Assembly (NCBI RefSeq): GCF_014698065.1
Contig: NZ_JACJSI010000028.1
Location: forward strand, 1 to 64,000
Direction of reading: 5' to 3'
Origin: Nostoc flagelliforme FACHB-838
GTDB lineage: Bacteria; Cyanobacteriota; Cyanobacteriia; Cyanobacteriales; Nostocaceae
Length of the DNA: 64,000 nucleotides
This document shows, piece by piece, positions 17,939 through 27,188 of the stretch. The position numbers and the translations under genes were made by a program. How positions within the stretch are numbered: position 1 is the stretch's first letter; every line of letters starts with the position of its first letter. The notes below the pieces were generated by a model, which was not told the origin of the DNA, did no database searches, and saw nothing but the letters and a program-made list of their open reading frames with translations.

Positions 17939-18067
17939 GCACCACAACTAACTAGAGAAATTCTCTATAACTTTCGTCGTCCACTAAGTAAATATGTCTA
18001 TAACTTTCGTTATGGATCAAAACATCTGTTACAACGAAAGTTATAAACATCTGACTTGTTGTGGTGC
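17939..18067. promoter_or_regulatory. Putative operator region: three TATAACTTTCGT sites inside a 10-bp inverted repeat
   Basis: TATAACTTTCGT occurs at 17966-17977 and 17999-18010 (plus, 33 bp apart, about three helical turns) and inverted at 18034-18045. The set is framed by GCACCACAAC (17939-17948) and its exact inverse (18058-18067). It lies just before the sensor-kinase gene and upstream of the divergent RTX gene. It could be an autoregulatory operator for the two-component system, or alternatively the ends of a 129-bp MITE. Confidence 0.5.
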
Positions 18068-18121
18068 TATAGATACAGTTGAGAGTATTAATGAAAGAAA
18101 GCTTTGCATCCAGCTACTTCT

Positions 18122-19318
18122 ATGAGTCTGTTATTTCCCATCCGCCCGAATCCTTTTCGCTTTCTGCTCTACACTGAATGGGTGATGCTCACCTGTTGCG
18201 GTTCACTCGCTGTAATTGAAGGTTTAGAACGCCGAAGTATACCTGTTCAACATGTGCTGATCTTGGTCTTGCTTGGTTTAATGGGTTTGAGATTACCAAG
18301 CGGTCATGCCTGGGTGAAAGTGCTTTATACTGCGATCGCAATTATTTTGATTTTTAGCGGCACAGTATTGGGATATCTGCATATCTTACCCACGCTGTAT
18401 CTGATTGTAGTTATTCGTAGTTGCTTTCTATTTGAATCACTTGGACGTTTAGTTGTAGCAGGTTTATGCTTTATTTTGTTTTTGGTGCATCAGGTACAGT
18501 ATCTTCAAAGCGTTATCCTGGTGGTGCCGCCGACACAACAACAGCAATTTTGGATGCATCAATTAGCTGAGATACTGATGTTTGCATTAGGATTATTCTT
18601 GGTTTTGCAATTGGTGAATATATTGCTAGTCGAGCAAAAGACGCGAAAACATCTCACTGTTGCCCACGAGCAACTGCAACAGTATGCTTTGCAAATAGAA
18701 GACCTCGCTGCTGTGCAAGAACGTAATCGCATCGCCCGCGATATTCACGACTCTCTAGGTCATGCGCTGACAGCTCTTAACGTGCAGATCCAAACGGTTG
18801 TTAGACTTTGGTCTGTTGATCCTACCTCAGCCGAGTCATTTCTGACTCAAGCTCAACGACTAGGAGAAATGGCGATGAAGGAAGTGCGCCAATCTGTGAG
18901 TGCATTGCGAGAAGATGTACGAGAAGATCAACCTTTAGAAGAAGCGATCGCATCTTTGGTAGAAGATTTTCGCCAAAGCACTGGTTTGTCACCCAGTACT
19001 AAAATCACCTTGAAAGTAATTGTACCACTGCCTATCGTCAAAACTTTATACCGAATTGTCCAAGAAGCCCTAACCAATATTTGCAAATATGCACAAGCCA
19101 CAGAAGTCAAAATTCAGCTTGTCGCTACCAATGACATTGTAAGCATTCTAGTTAAGGATAATGGTCGGGGATTCAGTCTCAACGAAAAAAGGACTGGATT
19201 TGGAATCACAGGGATGCAAGAACGAGTTGCTGCTTTAGAAGGCTACTTTCATCTGGAAACTGAACCTGGTTCTGGTTGTCGAATCACAGTTGAATTACCA
19301 TTGCGATCGCTAGACTGA
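18122..19318 (+). CDS. NarL/DesK-type sensor histidine kinase
   Basis: About 398 residues from the ATG at 18122; an upstream TTG at 18104 is also possible. Five or six membrane segments fill the first 165 residues, with no large extracellular loop, so it may sense membrane state. A coiled linker leads to the HisKA_3 dimerisation box IARDIHDSLGHALTALN (phospho-His near residue 207). The HATPase core has VQEALTNICKYA (N box), VKDNGRGF and GFGITGMQERV (G boxes). This is the DesK/NarX/LiaS class. It pairs with the LuxR-type regulator 105 bp downstream. The ligand is unknown. Confidence 0.92.
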   Translation: MSLLFPIRPNPFRFLLYTEWVMLTCCGSLAVIEGLERRSIPVQHVLILVLLGLMGLRLPSGHAWVKVLYTAIAIILIFSGTVLGYLHILPTLYLIVVIRSCFLFESLGRLVVAGLCFILFLVHQVQYLQSVILVVPPTQQQQFWMHQLAEILMFALGLFLVLQLVNILLVEQKTRKHLTVAHEQLQQYALQIEDLAAVQERNRIARDIHDSLGHALTALNVQIQTVVRLWSVDPTSAESFLTQAQRLGEMAMKEVRQSVSALREDVREDQPLEEAIASLVEDFRQSTGLSPSTKITLKVIVPLPIVKTLYRIVQEALTNICKYAQATEVKIQLVATNDIVSILVKDNGRGFSLNEKRTGFGITGMQERVAALEGYFHLETEPGSGCRITVELPLRSLD

Positions 19319-19422
19319 TTAAGTCTTTAATGGTAGGTAAATATATCTAAAAAATAATCAGAAATTCTGCTCCTCGCGTTGGTAGATTAAATAGTTGTTA
19401 CCTAAGTAAAGTTGCACTTCAC

Positions 19423-20070
19423 ATGATTCGCTTGTTACTGGTAGACGATCAAAGTTTAATCTGCCAAGGTCTGAAAGCCATGCTAACGCTGGAACCAGAT
19501 TTGCAAGTGGTAGGAACTGCTGATAACGGTGAAACAGCCATTGAGCAGGTAGCTGCTTTACAACCCGATGTAGTATTGATGGATGTACGGATGCCTGTGA
19601 TGGATGGTAGAGCAGCCACACGGATTATCTGTCAGCAGTATCCAGATACCAAAGTCTTAGTCTTGAGTACATTTGATGACGATCGCTATGTCGCTCAGTC
19701 CATCCGTGCGGGAGCGAGGGGCTATTTGCTCAAAGATATGCCTTCCCAAGAGTTGGCGCAGGCGATTCGGTTTGTCTATTCTGGATATACTCAACTAGGG
19801 CCAGGACTAATGGAAAAGCTAATGGTTAACGTCCCAGATCCAGACGCTGTTACACCAAAACCAGTCCACAAAGAATTAACTGAGTTAACCCCACGGGAAC
19901 AAGATGTCTTGCGCTTGATTGCCCAAGGCTTGACTAACCGTGAAATCGCTGAACAACTTTACATTGCAGAAGGAACAGTCAAAACCCATGTGACTCATCT
20001 TTTAAGCCGCCTCAATTTGCGTAACCGATCTCAGATGGCAATTTATGCTAACTCTATTTATACCTGTTAA
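19423..20070 (+). CDS. LuxR/NarL-family response regulator
   Basis: The 215-residue protein has a receiver domain (1-120) with acidic pocket DD at 8-9, phospho-acceptor Asp54 in VVLMDVRMP, the Thr/Ser switch in VLSTFDD and Lys in LLKDMPS. A GerE/LuxR helix-turn-helix follows (about 145-210: LTPREQDVLRLIAQGLTNRE and GTVKTHVTHLLSRLNLRNRS). It is surely the partner of the kinase just upstream. The TATAACTTTCGT sites ahead of the kinase gene are candidate binding sites, which is inference. Confidence 0.95.
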   Translation: MIRLLLVDDQSLICQGLKAMLTLEPDLQVVGTADNGETAIEQVAALQPDVVLMDVRMPVMDGRAATRIICQQYPDTKVLVLSTFDDDRYVAQSIRAGARGYLLKDMPSQELAQAIRFVYSGYTQLGPGLMEKLMVNVPDPDAVTPKPVHKELTELTPREQDVLRLIAQGLTNREIAEQLYIAEGTVKTHVTHLLSRLNLRNRSQMAIYANSIYTC

Positions 20071-20145
20071 ATTTTATCGGCTAATTTGATGAGAAGTTCT
20101 CATTCACGCGCCGCAGCGATCGCCACTTAAGTTCAATCGACTTAT

Positions 20146-21189
20146 TTAGCTTGGTGATTGAGTTTCCAAAACTTCAGCCTTTTCTAACAAGTTAGTAGTA
20201 GCATTAATTACAATTTGTGCTGCTCCTGTGAAGAACGATCGCTCGATAGTCGTCGGCATATCACTAGGTTTGTGGTAGTACGGAGTGCGTAAATTTGCGG
20301 TATCTGTCACCAACACAGCACCCACCCCCTGATACCAAAACGGTGCATGGTCGCTGCGTAGAGTATCGGGTGTCAGTAAACCTTTAAAGGGAATCGGCAG
20401 TGTTAAGACTGCTGGCAAATTTGATTCCTGTTTATTCAAGGCAGTTGAGGGGTTTTGAAAGGCATTCAGCAAAGGTAAATGTTCTGTATCACCGACTACT
20501 GCCAAAAAGTCACCTTTGTCGCTAGGAGGTGTAACAGGCAATCCAGCAGGGTATTTTTGACAGCCAGTAGTGTAACAAGCGTAACCTACCATATCCATAA
20601 TGATCGCCCCGCCTAAATTTTGCAAGCGTGCTGTCTTGCTAACGAAAGCCTGACTACCCAAAAGTCCTGCTTCTTCTTGGTCAAAAAAAGCTAGCTGTAA
20701 CGTTCGTGGTGTAGGACGGGAACCAAGCAACCGAGCTATTTCCAGCATTACGGCTACACCACTGGCATTATCATCAGCACCAGGGGATAAAGCAACAGTG
20801 TCGTAATGCGCTCCCACGAGAATTGCTTTAGAGGCTTTGTTAGTTCCTATACGTTCGGCAAAAATATTCACACCTTCAGAGAACTTTTCCAATTTGGGCT
20901 TCCAGCCTAATTTTGTGAGTTCAGTTGTGATATAAGTGCGAGTAAGCGATCGCTCTGTTGTTGTGTAGCGCTGAAAATTTAACTTTTGGATATGGGTTAA
21001 CAGCTTATTAGTAGACACTTGCGGCGCACTGTCAACTTCCTTTGATTCTGGCTGTGGTTGGGGTGTTTCCACTGGAGTGCGCTCAACAATTGCTGGCGAC
21101 GGACGCTGTTCAAAAAACGTGCTACCTATGCTACCTACCACGGCAACTGCCATCAGCACCAACAGCATCAGCCAAATCCATTTTCTCAT
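20146..21189 (-). CDS. M28-family zinc aminopeptidase, exported
   Basis: The 347-residue product has an N-terminal membrane segment (WIWLMLLVLMAVAVVGSIGS) acting as signal or anchor, and a Pro/Gln-rich linker (about 30-55). The M28 catalytic domain shows the first metal ligand in LVGAHYDTV, bridging Asp in GADDNASGVA, catalytic Glu pair in FFDQEEAG, and the late His in LRSDHAPFW. These are all zinc and catalytic residues of the family, so it should be active on peptides in the periplasm or thylakoid lumen. Its 5' end overlaps the decayed ORF upstream by 59 bp. Confidence 0.9.
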   Translation of the reverse strand: MRKWIWLMLLVLMAVAVVGSIGSTFFEQRPSPAIVERTPVETPQPQPESKEVDSAPQVSTNKLLTHIQKLNFQRYTTTERSLTRTYITTELTKLGWKPKLEKFSEGVNIFAERIGTNKASKAILVGAHYDTVALSPGADDNASGVAVMLEIARLLGSRPTPRTLQLAFFDQEEAGLLGSQAFVSKTARLQNLGGAIIMDMVGYACYTTGCQKYPAGLPVTPPSDKGDFLAVVGDTEHLPLLNAFQNPSTALNKQESNLPAVLTLPIPFKGLLTPDTLRSDHAPFWYQGVGAVLVTDTANLRTPYYHKPSDMPTTIERSFFTGAAQIVINATTNLLEKAEVLETQSPS

Positions 21190-21520
21190 GTGATTTATCC
21201 TTGGCTTCCAAACTTAGGCTAGCGCAAATCCCCAGGCATAACTTTTTACTTTGTTGATTAGTAACTAGATCGTCTGTAACTAAATGTCCCTGCATTCTCT
21301 GTCCATTTGATGTCAAAAGCTCTGGAATCAAAGCTTGTAAGTGGTTCAAATAAAAATAATTTGAATTAGTGTGGTTTATACTCACGCTGAATTTAATTGG
21401 AATATTAATCCCAATTTGTTTTTTGGGAATGGGATATATTCTAGTAGGAAAAAGTATTGTGTTAGGATTAACGATTTCTATGCTTGTACCATTCGATTCA
21501 GAAACTGTCATTTTTACCAT
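21131..21520 (-). pseudogene. Truncated third copy of the domain found in the next gene
   Basis: Residues 1-85 (IEIVNPNTILFPTRIYPIPK, LIPELLTSNGQRMQGHL) match both domains of the neighbouring gene at 21605 in pattern (start, PxxI, PxxxxxDGQxxQG). The match then breaks. Near 21240 another frame reads VMPGDL, matching the LVMPGENF that should come next, so there is a frameshift and the rest is missing. The open frame runs by chance 59 bp into the peptidase gene. It is a decaying paralogue. Confidence 0.6.
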
Positions 21521-21604
21521 TTTCTCAACTTGTAAAAATTAAATACCTTTAAATGGTGTTTCTCTTTCTGAAAATAGCAATTGTGACATCGTTTAAGTTC
21601 AAGG

Positions 21605-22819
21605 TTAGACTAAACGAAACTCTACTTTAGGTGTAGATACTATCCCCATCCAAATACCTTCTATTAATTTTGTATTCCTAGTTTCTCGGTCATATATCTC
21701 TGCCATTGCATCTTTGTTATTATAGGTAAGCCGAATTTGATAGACACCCGCTTTAATATCTGTAAAAATACAATAACCTCCATCTCCAGCTTCGATGCGA
21801 AGAATAAACTGATCGCGCTTTTGCCAATATAATAAGGAGTAGAGAAAAAAGGTAAAATTTTCTCCTGGCATAACTAATGGAAAATCTGATTCTAATCGTA
21901 TTTTAATGTGATTACCATAATACCCTTGCAAATGTACTTGACCATCTGCTCCCACAAGTTGGGGAATTATAGTGGCAAAAAAGCTAAAGCGGACTGCCTC
22001 GAGCATATTATTAGTAATATGAATCCCTAACTGCATACAAGTCTTAATACCGCGCTTTTTTTCTGGCAGTGTCAATACTCTTTCTGGCATTAAGGTTTCA
22101 AAACGTATACCATCCACTTTTACAGCACTATTATTAGGTTCCACAGGTTGAATCAGGCGAAAATTAACGAAGGCTGCTGTTGAATGACTTGATGCAATTT
22201 GTGGTAAATTTGTGACATCTATAGCATCTGATTCATTGTAGCTACTACTAAATTTGTTTAAATAAATGAACCGAAGCTGATAATTTCCAAGTTGTAGATT
22301 ATTAAAATAGTAATAAGTTCTAGGTCTAAAGTATTCAAAGTCTAAAGAAAAGTCTTTAGTAGATAATTTTAAAATCAGTAAGTCACTTTGCCAAAACAGC
22401 CTTCCATTTAAATGAGAAGCGCTCTTACTCCCAGGCTGGACTAACCAGAAATTGACATTTATAGGATATTTTCGCCTGTTAAAGTTAACTAATCTTGAAA
22501 ATAAGCATCTCAATTTAAGCCTCCAGTTTTGCTGCTGAGATATATTTGATTGATTTGTGGGTTCCTGCTCATAGATAACGAAAACTCCCTGTAATGTTTG
22601 ACCGTCCGAGTTCACAACTTCTGGAATGAAAGTGTCATCGAAACTCATAGTAAATGGCTCCAATGTGTTGTTAGTAATCTGAACAACTAGCTTTATATGA
22701 TAAATAGCGCCAGGTTTATTTTCTGGAATGGCTAGTGCTACTATGTCGGGCAGCAGAATTTCCACATGAATAGCATTTACTTCAAAATAGTTTCTGTCAT
22801 TTAATTCTCTAAATGTCAT
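21605..22819 (-). CDS. Two-domain protein of unknown family
   Basis: About 404 residues from ATG 22819; an earlier in-frame ATG at 22879 adds 20. It has two copies of one beta-rich domain: the first starts FEVNAIHVEILLPDIVALAI and the second GIRFETLMPERVLTLPEKKR. Each contains a TNNxLExxxxSF strand, then PxxxxxDGQxxLQG, then a PGxxxxF strand and a final GxYQxRxxYxN strand. It has no signal peptide or known catalytic motif. The fold is probably immunoglobulin-like, judged from the alternating hydrophobic strands. A truncated third copy lies next door. Confidence 0.65.
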   Translation of the reverse strand: MTFRELNDRNYFEVNAIHVEILLPDIVALAIPENKPGAIYHIKLVVQITNNTLEPFTMSFDDTFIPEVVNSDGQTLQGVFVIYEQEPTNQSNISQQQNWRLKLRCLFSRLVNFNRRKYPINVNFWLVQPGSKSASHLNGRLFWQSDLLILKLSTKDFSLDFEYFRPRTYYYFNNLQLGNYQLRFIYLNKFSSSYNESDAIDVTNLPQIASSHSTAAFVNFRLIQPVEPNNSAVKVDGIRFETLMPERVLTLPEKKRGIKTCMQLGIHITNNMLEAVRFSFFATIIPQLVGADGQVHLQGYYGNHIKIRLESDFPLVMPGENFTFFLYSLLYWQKRDQFILRIEAGDGGYCIFTDIKAGVYQIRLTYNNKDAMAEIYDRETRNTKLIEGIWMGIVSTPKVEFRLV

Positions 22820-23066
22820 TTTTGCTAGTGTGATTACATTACATTTATCCAACAAAGCAAAAAAGCTACTTACACGCAAGCTTTCTTTCCTAGAGTGAAT
22901 ATCAAGTTTGACAACTTGTCTTTTGACAGCGATCGCAACTTCATTTACAGTGCCCCATTAGAGGAGTGCTGAGTACTGAGCAAAGAAGAAAAGAATTTAT
23001 TATTACTTCTTCAAAATCTTTATTCTGACACTCAGGACTCATGGCTCAGAACTCAGGAATTTTTTT

Positions 23067-24338
23067 ATGGTAGATTTGTTGCTGATCACAATACTGGGGT
23101 TCCTGGGGAGTTTTGGGCATTGCTTTGGGATGTGTGGCCCGCTAACAGTGGCGTTTTCCCTGTCTCATCAGCCGAAAGTTCCACACACAGCTTCATTAGG
23201 GCGCACATTAACCTTAGAAAAGTCCGACACTTGGCAACAGCAATTAAAATTTCATATCCTGCTAAACCTGGGGCGGATGTTGAGCTATGCTTTAGTCGGC
23301 GCTGGCATTGGGGCGCTGGGTTCGGTATTGCTGCAAGGTGGACAGCTAGCGGGTGTTGGCAGTGACTTCCGGCGTTGGATGGCAATTTTAACTGGCATAA
23401 TGCTGATTTGGTTTGGTTTAGGACAAGTAAAACCCGATTTCCTACCGCGCATTCCCGTGTTACACCCCTTATTACAAGGTAGTTTACACGATCGCCTCAG
23501 CAGAGGAATGGTTAAGCTTTCCTTAAAAACCAAATGGTGGACACCAATGCTTTTGGGGATGACTTGGGGTTTAATGCCCTGTGGTTTCCTGTATGCTGCC
23601 CAAATTAAAGCTGCTGAAACTGGCAATTTATGGATGGGTGGGGCAACTATGCTGGCTTTTGGCTTGGGAACCCTGCCCACTATGCTAGGTGTAGGCGTTT
23701 CCACATCATTGGTAAGTAAAGACAGGCGCAATCAATTGTTTCGATTAGGCGGTTGGGTGACACTCACCATTGGCATTATCACCTTGTTGCGGACTGGTGA
23801 CACAATGGTAGATTACACCGGACACGCTGCGTTAATCTGCTTAATTTTGGCGCTAATTGCGCGTCCCATTAGTGGCTTGTGGGCTTCACCACTGCGTTAC
23901 CGCCGCGCCTTGGGGGTGGGATCTTTTGTGCTTTCTGTGGTTCACACTACCCACATGATAGAACACTCGTTGCAATGGAATTTTGCCGCCTTTTCTTTTT
24001 TACCGCCAGAATTTCAGTGGGGTATGGCTGCGGGTGCTGTAGCATTGATATTAATGTCCCCCGCCGCTTTTACGAGTTGGGAATCGTTGCAAAAATCTTT
24101 GGGCAAGCGTTGGCGACAGATTCATCTATTGGGTGTGCCAGCCTTGCTCTTGAGTGCTATTCATGCTGTGTTGATTGGTTCCCATTACCTGGGTTCCTTG
24201 CAATCAACTTGGGGAAATAAATTAGCGGCAGTACTGATGATAGTTATTACACTCAGTGTATTGATGGTGCGATCGCGCTTTTTTTGGTCAAAGTTAGCCG
24301 TAGAAAAGTTTTATGTTCCCCCAACAAAATCGCGGTAA
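23067..24338 (+). CDS. TauE/SafE-type membrane protein fused to a ferric-reductase-like domain
   Basis: This 423-residue polytopic membrane protein has a six-helix half (1-235) of the TauE/SafE-UreH/DsbD-like superfamily, with the typical GSFGHCFGMCGPL near the N-terminus and WGLMPCGFLYAA in the middle: paired Cys and Pro residues as in cytochrome-biogenesis proteins. The second half (about 250-420) resembles a ferric-reductase transmembrane domain: RRALGVGSFVLSVVHTTHMI and WRQIHLLGVPALLLSAIHAV, whose spaced histidines could bind b-type haem. A role in moving electrons or metal across the membrane is inferred. It overlaps the next gene by 26 bp. Confidence 0.85.
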   Translation: MVDLLLITILGFLGSFGHCFGMCGPLTVAFSLSHQPKVPHTASLGRTLTLEKSDTWQQQLKFHILLNLGRMLSYALVGAGIGALGSVLLQGGQLAGVGSDFRRWMAILTGIMLIWFGLGQVKPDFLPRIPVLHPLLQGSLHDRLSRGMVKLSLKTKWWTPMLLGMTWGLMPCGFLYAAQIKAAETGNLWMGGATMLAFGLGTLPTMLGVGVSTSLVSKDRRNQLFRLGGWVTLTIGIITLLRTGDTMVDYTGHAALICLILALIARPISGLWASPLRYRRALGVGSFVLSVVHTTHMIEHSLQWNFAAFSFLPPEFQWGMAAGAVALILMSPAAFTSWESLQKSLGKRWRQIHLLGVPALLLSAIHAVLIGSHYLGSLQSTWGNKLAAVLMIVITLSVLMVRSRFFWSKLAVEKFYVPPTKSR

Positions 24339-25008
24339 ATCATCTTTATTTTTTGGCTCCATGCCAACGAGTCAAAAACAGAGGCGTTACCCGCTCAAAG
24401 GCATTTCCTGGAATCAAGGAACAATAAAGTACTTATTATTCCTGAGTTGCTTAGTTATATCAATAACTAATATTTACCCTGCATCTGCTCATAAGGTAGA
24501 GATATCTGGAGATGTCGGCGGTACTCTCCACATTGAACCAAATGATAATCCCCGTGCTGGAGAACCAAGCCAAGCTTGGTTTGCACTTACCCGCAGAGGT
24601 GGAAGGGTGATTCCCCTGTCACAGTGTAATTGTCAGTTGGCTGTTTATGCCCAACCTTATGCAGCCGGAGAGCCACCACTCTTAGAACCAGAGTTAGAAC
24701 CTGTGGCAGCTGAACGCTATCAAGGCATCCCAGGTGCGGAAGTTGTCTTTCCCAAACCAGGGATTTATGAGTTGCAACTAAATGGTAAACCAGTCTCTGG
24801 GGCAAGATTCAAACCATTTCAGTTCAAATTTGAAGTTACTGTAGCAGGCGGATCTACACAAAACACACGAAACTTGCGGGATGCCAATGGTAATTTAGGA
24901 GAAAATGAATCTCAGCAATTACCAATTTGGGCGATCGCACTGCCAATCCTCGGATTTATTGGCATCTTAGTTGTAGTACTGCAAAATATGAGGAGGAGTG
25001 GGGAGTAG
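24313..25008 (+). CDS. Exported protein partner of the TauE/ferric-reductase fusion
   Basis: 231 residues; an internal ATG at 24361 may be the true start. It has a signal peptide ending ...NIYPASA-HKVEI, a periplasmic beta domain (about 60-185: HKVEISGDVGGTLHIEP, SQAWFALTRRGG, a Cys-x-Cys in QCNCQL, GIYELQLNGKP), and a C-terminal membrane anchor (IWAIALPILGFIGILVVVL). The His at the mature N-terminus and the CxC suggest possible copper or other metal binding (inference). The 26-bp overlap with the upstream gene indicates translational coupling. Confidence 0.75.
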   Translation: MFPQQNRGKSSLFFGSMPTSQKQRRYPLKGISWNQGTIKYLLFLSCLVISITNIYPASAHKVEISGDVGGTLHIEPNDNPRAGEPSQAWFALTRRGGRVIPLSQCNCQLAVYAQPYAAGEPPLLEPELEPVAAERYQGIPGAEVVFPKPGIYELQLNGKPVSGARFKPFQFKFEVTVAGGSTQNTRNLRDANGNLGENESQQLPIWAIALPILGFIGILVVVLQNMRRSGE

Positions 25009-25104
25009 GGAGTGGGGAGTAGGGGCAGGGGGCAGGGGGACAAGGTGATTTGAGTGAGAACTTACAACAAGTCTTTCCCCATTCCCCATTTCCCATTCCC
25101 CTTT
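25000..25104. repeat. Heptamer-type tandem repeats
   Basis: Runs of GGGGAGT/GGGAGTA units at 25000-25040 and of CCCCATT/CCCATTC units at 25076-25102, facing each other as a long imperfect inverted repeat between the convergent genes. These are short tandemly repeated heptamers of heterocystous cyanobacteria, and here a possible shared terminator. Confidence 0.7.
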
Positions 25105-25106
25105 TC

Positions 25107-26105
25107 TTACTTATGTCGCTTTTGATGCCACTCCCACGCATGAGCAACAATATCTTGGATGGATGGATACTGAGGCTGCCAGCCTAAAATTGTTCTAGCT
25201 TTCTCGCCACTACCAATGAGAATTGGGGGATCACCAGGACGGCGATCGCGTTCTTCTATTGGGATTGAAGCTCTTGTCACCTGTTTTGCAGCGGCAATGA
25301 CTTCTCTAACAGAGAAACCACTGCCATTACCTAAATTGAAAACTTCGCTATCGCCACCTTTTAATAAATATTCCAATCCCAGAATATGGGCGTCTGCCAA
25401 GTCATTAACATGAATATAATCACGAACACAAGTGCCATCGGGCGTCGGGTAATCAGTGCCGAAAATTGAGATGGATTCTCGTTTGCCTAAAGCTGTCATT
25501 AGCACTAAAGGAATTAAATGGGTTTCTGGGTTGTGATCCTCACCCAGTAAGCCATTGGGATTAGCACCAGCAGCATTAAAATAGCGGAAACGCACTGATT
25601 GGAAACCGTAAGCAACATCAAAATCAGAGAGAATCCTCTCTACCATCAGCTTTGTCGCGCCATAAGGATTAATCGGATTTTGGGGATGGTTTTCTGGAAT
25701 GGGTACAAATTCCGGCACCCCGTAGGTGGCACAGGTAGAAGAAAAGACAAATTTCTTCACAGATGCCGTCAGCATCGCTTCTAACAGAGTCAAAGTACCA
25801 ACAACGTTATTACGATAATATTTGGCCGGGTCAGTCACCGATTCTCCTACGTAGGCATAAGCAGAAAAGTGCATCACAGCAGCAATATCACGGGTTTTAA
25901 ATAGGTGATCTAGTAAGGCGCGATCGTTTGTATCCCCGACTATTAGTTCTACCTGTAAAACCTTTTCTACTAGGTCATGATGACCATAGACTAGATTATC
26001 AAGTATGACAACGTTATAACCCGCTTGCTTCAAAGCAAGCACTGTATGCGAACCAATATATCCAGCTCCCCCCGTGACCAAAATGGTAGGCTTTCCAGGC
26101 GACAT
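25107..26105 (-). CDS. galE: UDP-glucose 4-epimerase
   Basis: 332 residues from ATG 26105, chosen over the ATG at 26132 because AAAGGA sits 7 bp before it and the Rossmann fold starts at once. It has an extended-SDR fold with GGAGYIGSH (NAD binding), FSSTCATYG (catalytic Ser/Thr), YGATKLMVE (YxxxK catalytic pair near 150) and YFNAAGANPNG. It interconverts UDP-glucose and UDP-galactose, supplying galactosyl units for polysaccharide and galactolipid. Length and motifs are normal. The gene is single and convergent with the metal/redox pair. Confidence 0.96.
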   Translation of the reverse strand: MSPGKPTILVTGGAGYIGSHTVLALKQAGYNVVILDNLVYGHHDLVEKVLQVELIVGDTNDRALLDHLFKTRDIAAVMHFSAYAYVGESVTDPAKYYRNNVVGTLTLLEAMLTASVKKFVFSSTCATYGVPEFVPIPENHPQNPINPYGATKLMVERILSDFDVAYGFQSVRFRYFNAAGANPNGLLGEDHNPETHLIPLVLMTALGKRESISIFGTDYPTPDGTCVRDYIHVNDLADAHILGLEYLLKGGDSEVFNLGNGSGFSVREVIAAAKQVTRASIPIEERDRRPGDPPILIGSGEKARTILGWQPQYPSIQDIVAHAWEWHQKRHK

Positions 26106-26265
26106 AGTTTTCCTTTTGAGTGGATTACTCAATTAATTTAGTTTATCGGTGCCAGATTACTCTTCTGGAAAATTATAAATAATAGACGCAGTGTCAAAAA
26201 ATTGCACTAAAATCACTACGACGGTAGTCTTTGGGTGTGAGGTTTGAGATATCTTAAGTCAAACG

Positions 26266-26531
26266 GTGCGATTACAATTTGACAATAAAATAAATCTATT
26301 TCCCGAAACCTCTAGGTTGACCCTTACGGGTAACGCTTCTTGTGTTGCTACAGCTAAGAAGTCGCCAGTGGTTTCATGCAGGGAAATCATGGACGGCGGT
26401 TCCTTCTGGGGAGCCAATGCCTTCGTTACCGGGGTTCCCTCGGTTGAAGAAGTGGCATGGAAACCCCGATTAAAGGGGGCTGCCTCACCACCACACTGGC
26501 TCACCGCACCAGAAAATTTGAGAGTTAATGT
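26266..26531. ncRNA. GC-rich structured element before the next gene, possible ncRNA or repeat
   Basis: Within AT-rich flanks this 260-bp piece is GC-rich and full of short complementary blocks (GGGGTTCC with GGAACC, CCCCG with GGGGG). Both strands give short ORFs in the same place, which suggests structured non-coding DNA rather than protein. It could be a leader RNA of the gene at 26532 or a dispersed repeat. The sequence matches no riboswitch I can name. Confidence 0.3.
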
Positions 26532-27188
26532 ATGTTTCTATTGTTAAGCCGGGTACTGCTATGGCTGCTGATTGGCACTGTCGTATATTCTCTGTTCCAG
26601 CGATTTTATCCCTCTGGAAGCTTTGTCGGGCGATTAATCTTAGTCGTTATCTTGGTAATCGTAGCCTTATCATTTCTTAACCCCACTGAACCAGCTGTAG
26701 CGTCACTGTGGAGGATGCTGTCTTTTCCACTCAAGCCTTTAGGAGCATCTGTTTTACTGATGATTCTTGCAGCTCAGAAAATCAAAGGAGGTGGAATAGA
26801 GAAACCAGGAGGATACTTAATCGGTTGGGCACTAACGATTTTGCTGTTAGCAAGTACACCAGCAGTTGCCTATTTCCTTTATCGGGCACCTTTAGGAGCA
26901 ATGGCAGGTGAAACTTATGTAGCAACTGCTGCACCAACATCTGGGACACTGGTGGCATTGGGGCAACAAACCACGACAATGGGCATTTCAGATGTGACTG
27001 GGGATAGCATTTTTTCTTATAATTTGAGAGTGCCTCCCTACTTATTACAAGGAAATCCCCAAGATATTCGCACACGAGGTTTACGGCTTGAAGACTTTGT
27101 ACCAAATTCAGACACGTTGCAATTGACAACAAGAACTTGGGAAAGTTATCTCGTTGAAATTTACAGGTTCTTGCGTGTTCAGCGGTAA
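26532..27188 (+). CDS. Conserved membrane protein of unknown function
   Basis: 218 residues with four hydrophobic helices in the first 125 residues (LLLSRVLLWLLIGTVVY, LILVVILVIVALSF, VLLMILAAQKI, ALTILLLASTPAVAYFLY), then a soluble C-terminal part of about 90 residues. The membrane part recalls the N-terminus of cyanobacterial YdcF/DUF218 proteins, but no DUF218 motif follows. It may be a shortened relative. No partner genes are nearby. Confidence 0.6.
   Translation: MFLLLSRVLLWLLIGTVVYSLFQRFYPSGSFVGRLILVVILVIVALSFLNPTEPAVASLWRMLSFPLKPLGASVLLMILAAQKIKGGGIEKPGGYLIGWALTILLLASTPAVAYFLYRAPLGAMAGETYVATAAPTSGTLVALGQQTTTMGISDVTGDSIFSYNLRVPPYLLQGNPQDIRTRGLRLEDFVPNSDTLQLTTRTWESYLVEIYRFLRVQR

Noticed and set aside
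26259-26547. Two overlapping ORFs on opposite strands
   Set aside because: Both lie on the GC-rich element; opposite-strand ORFs of similar length there are better explained by structured or repeated non-coding DNA.
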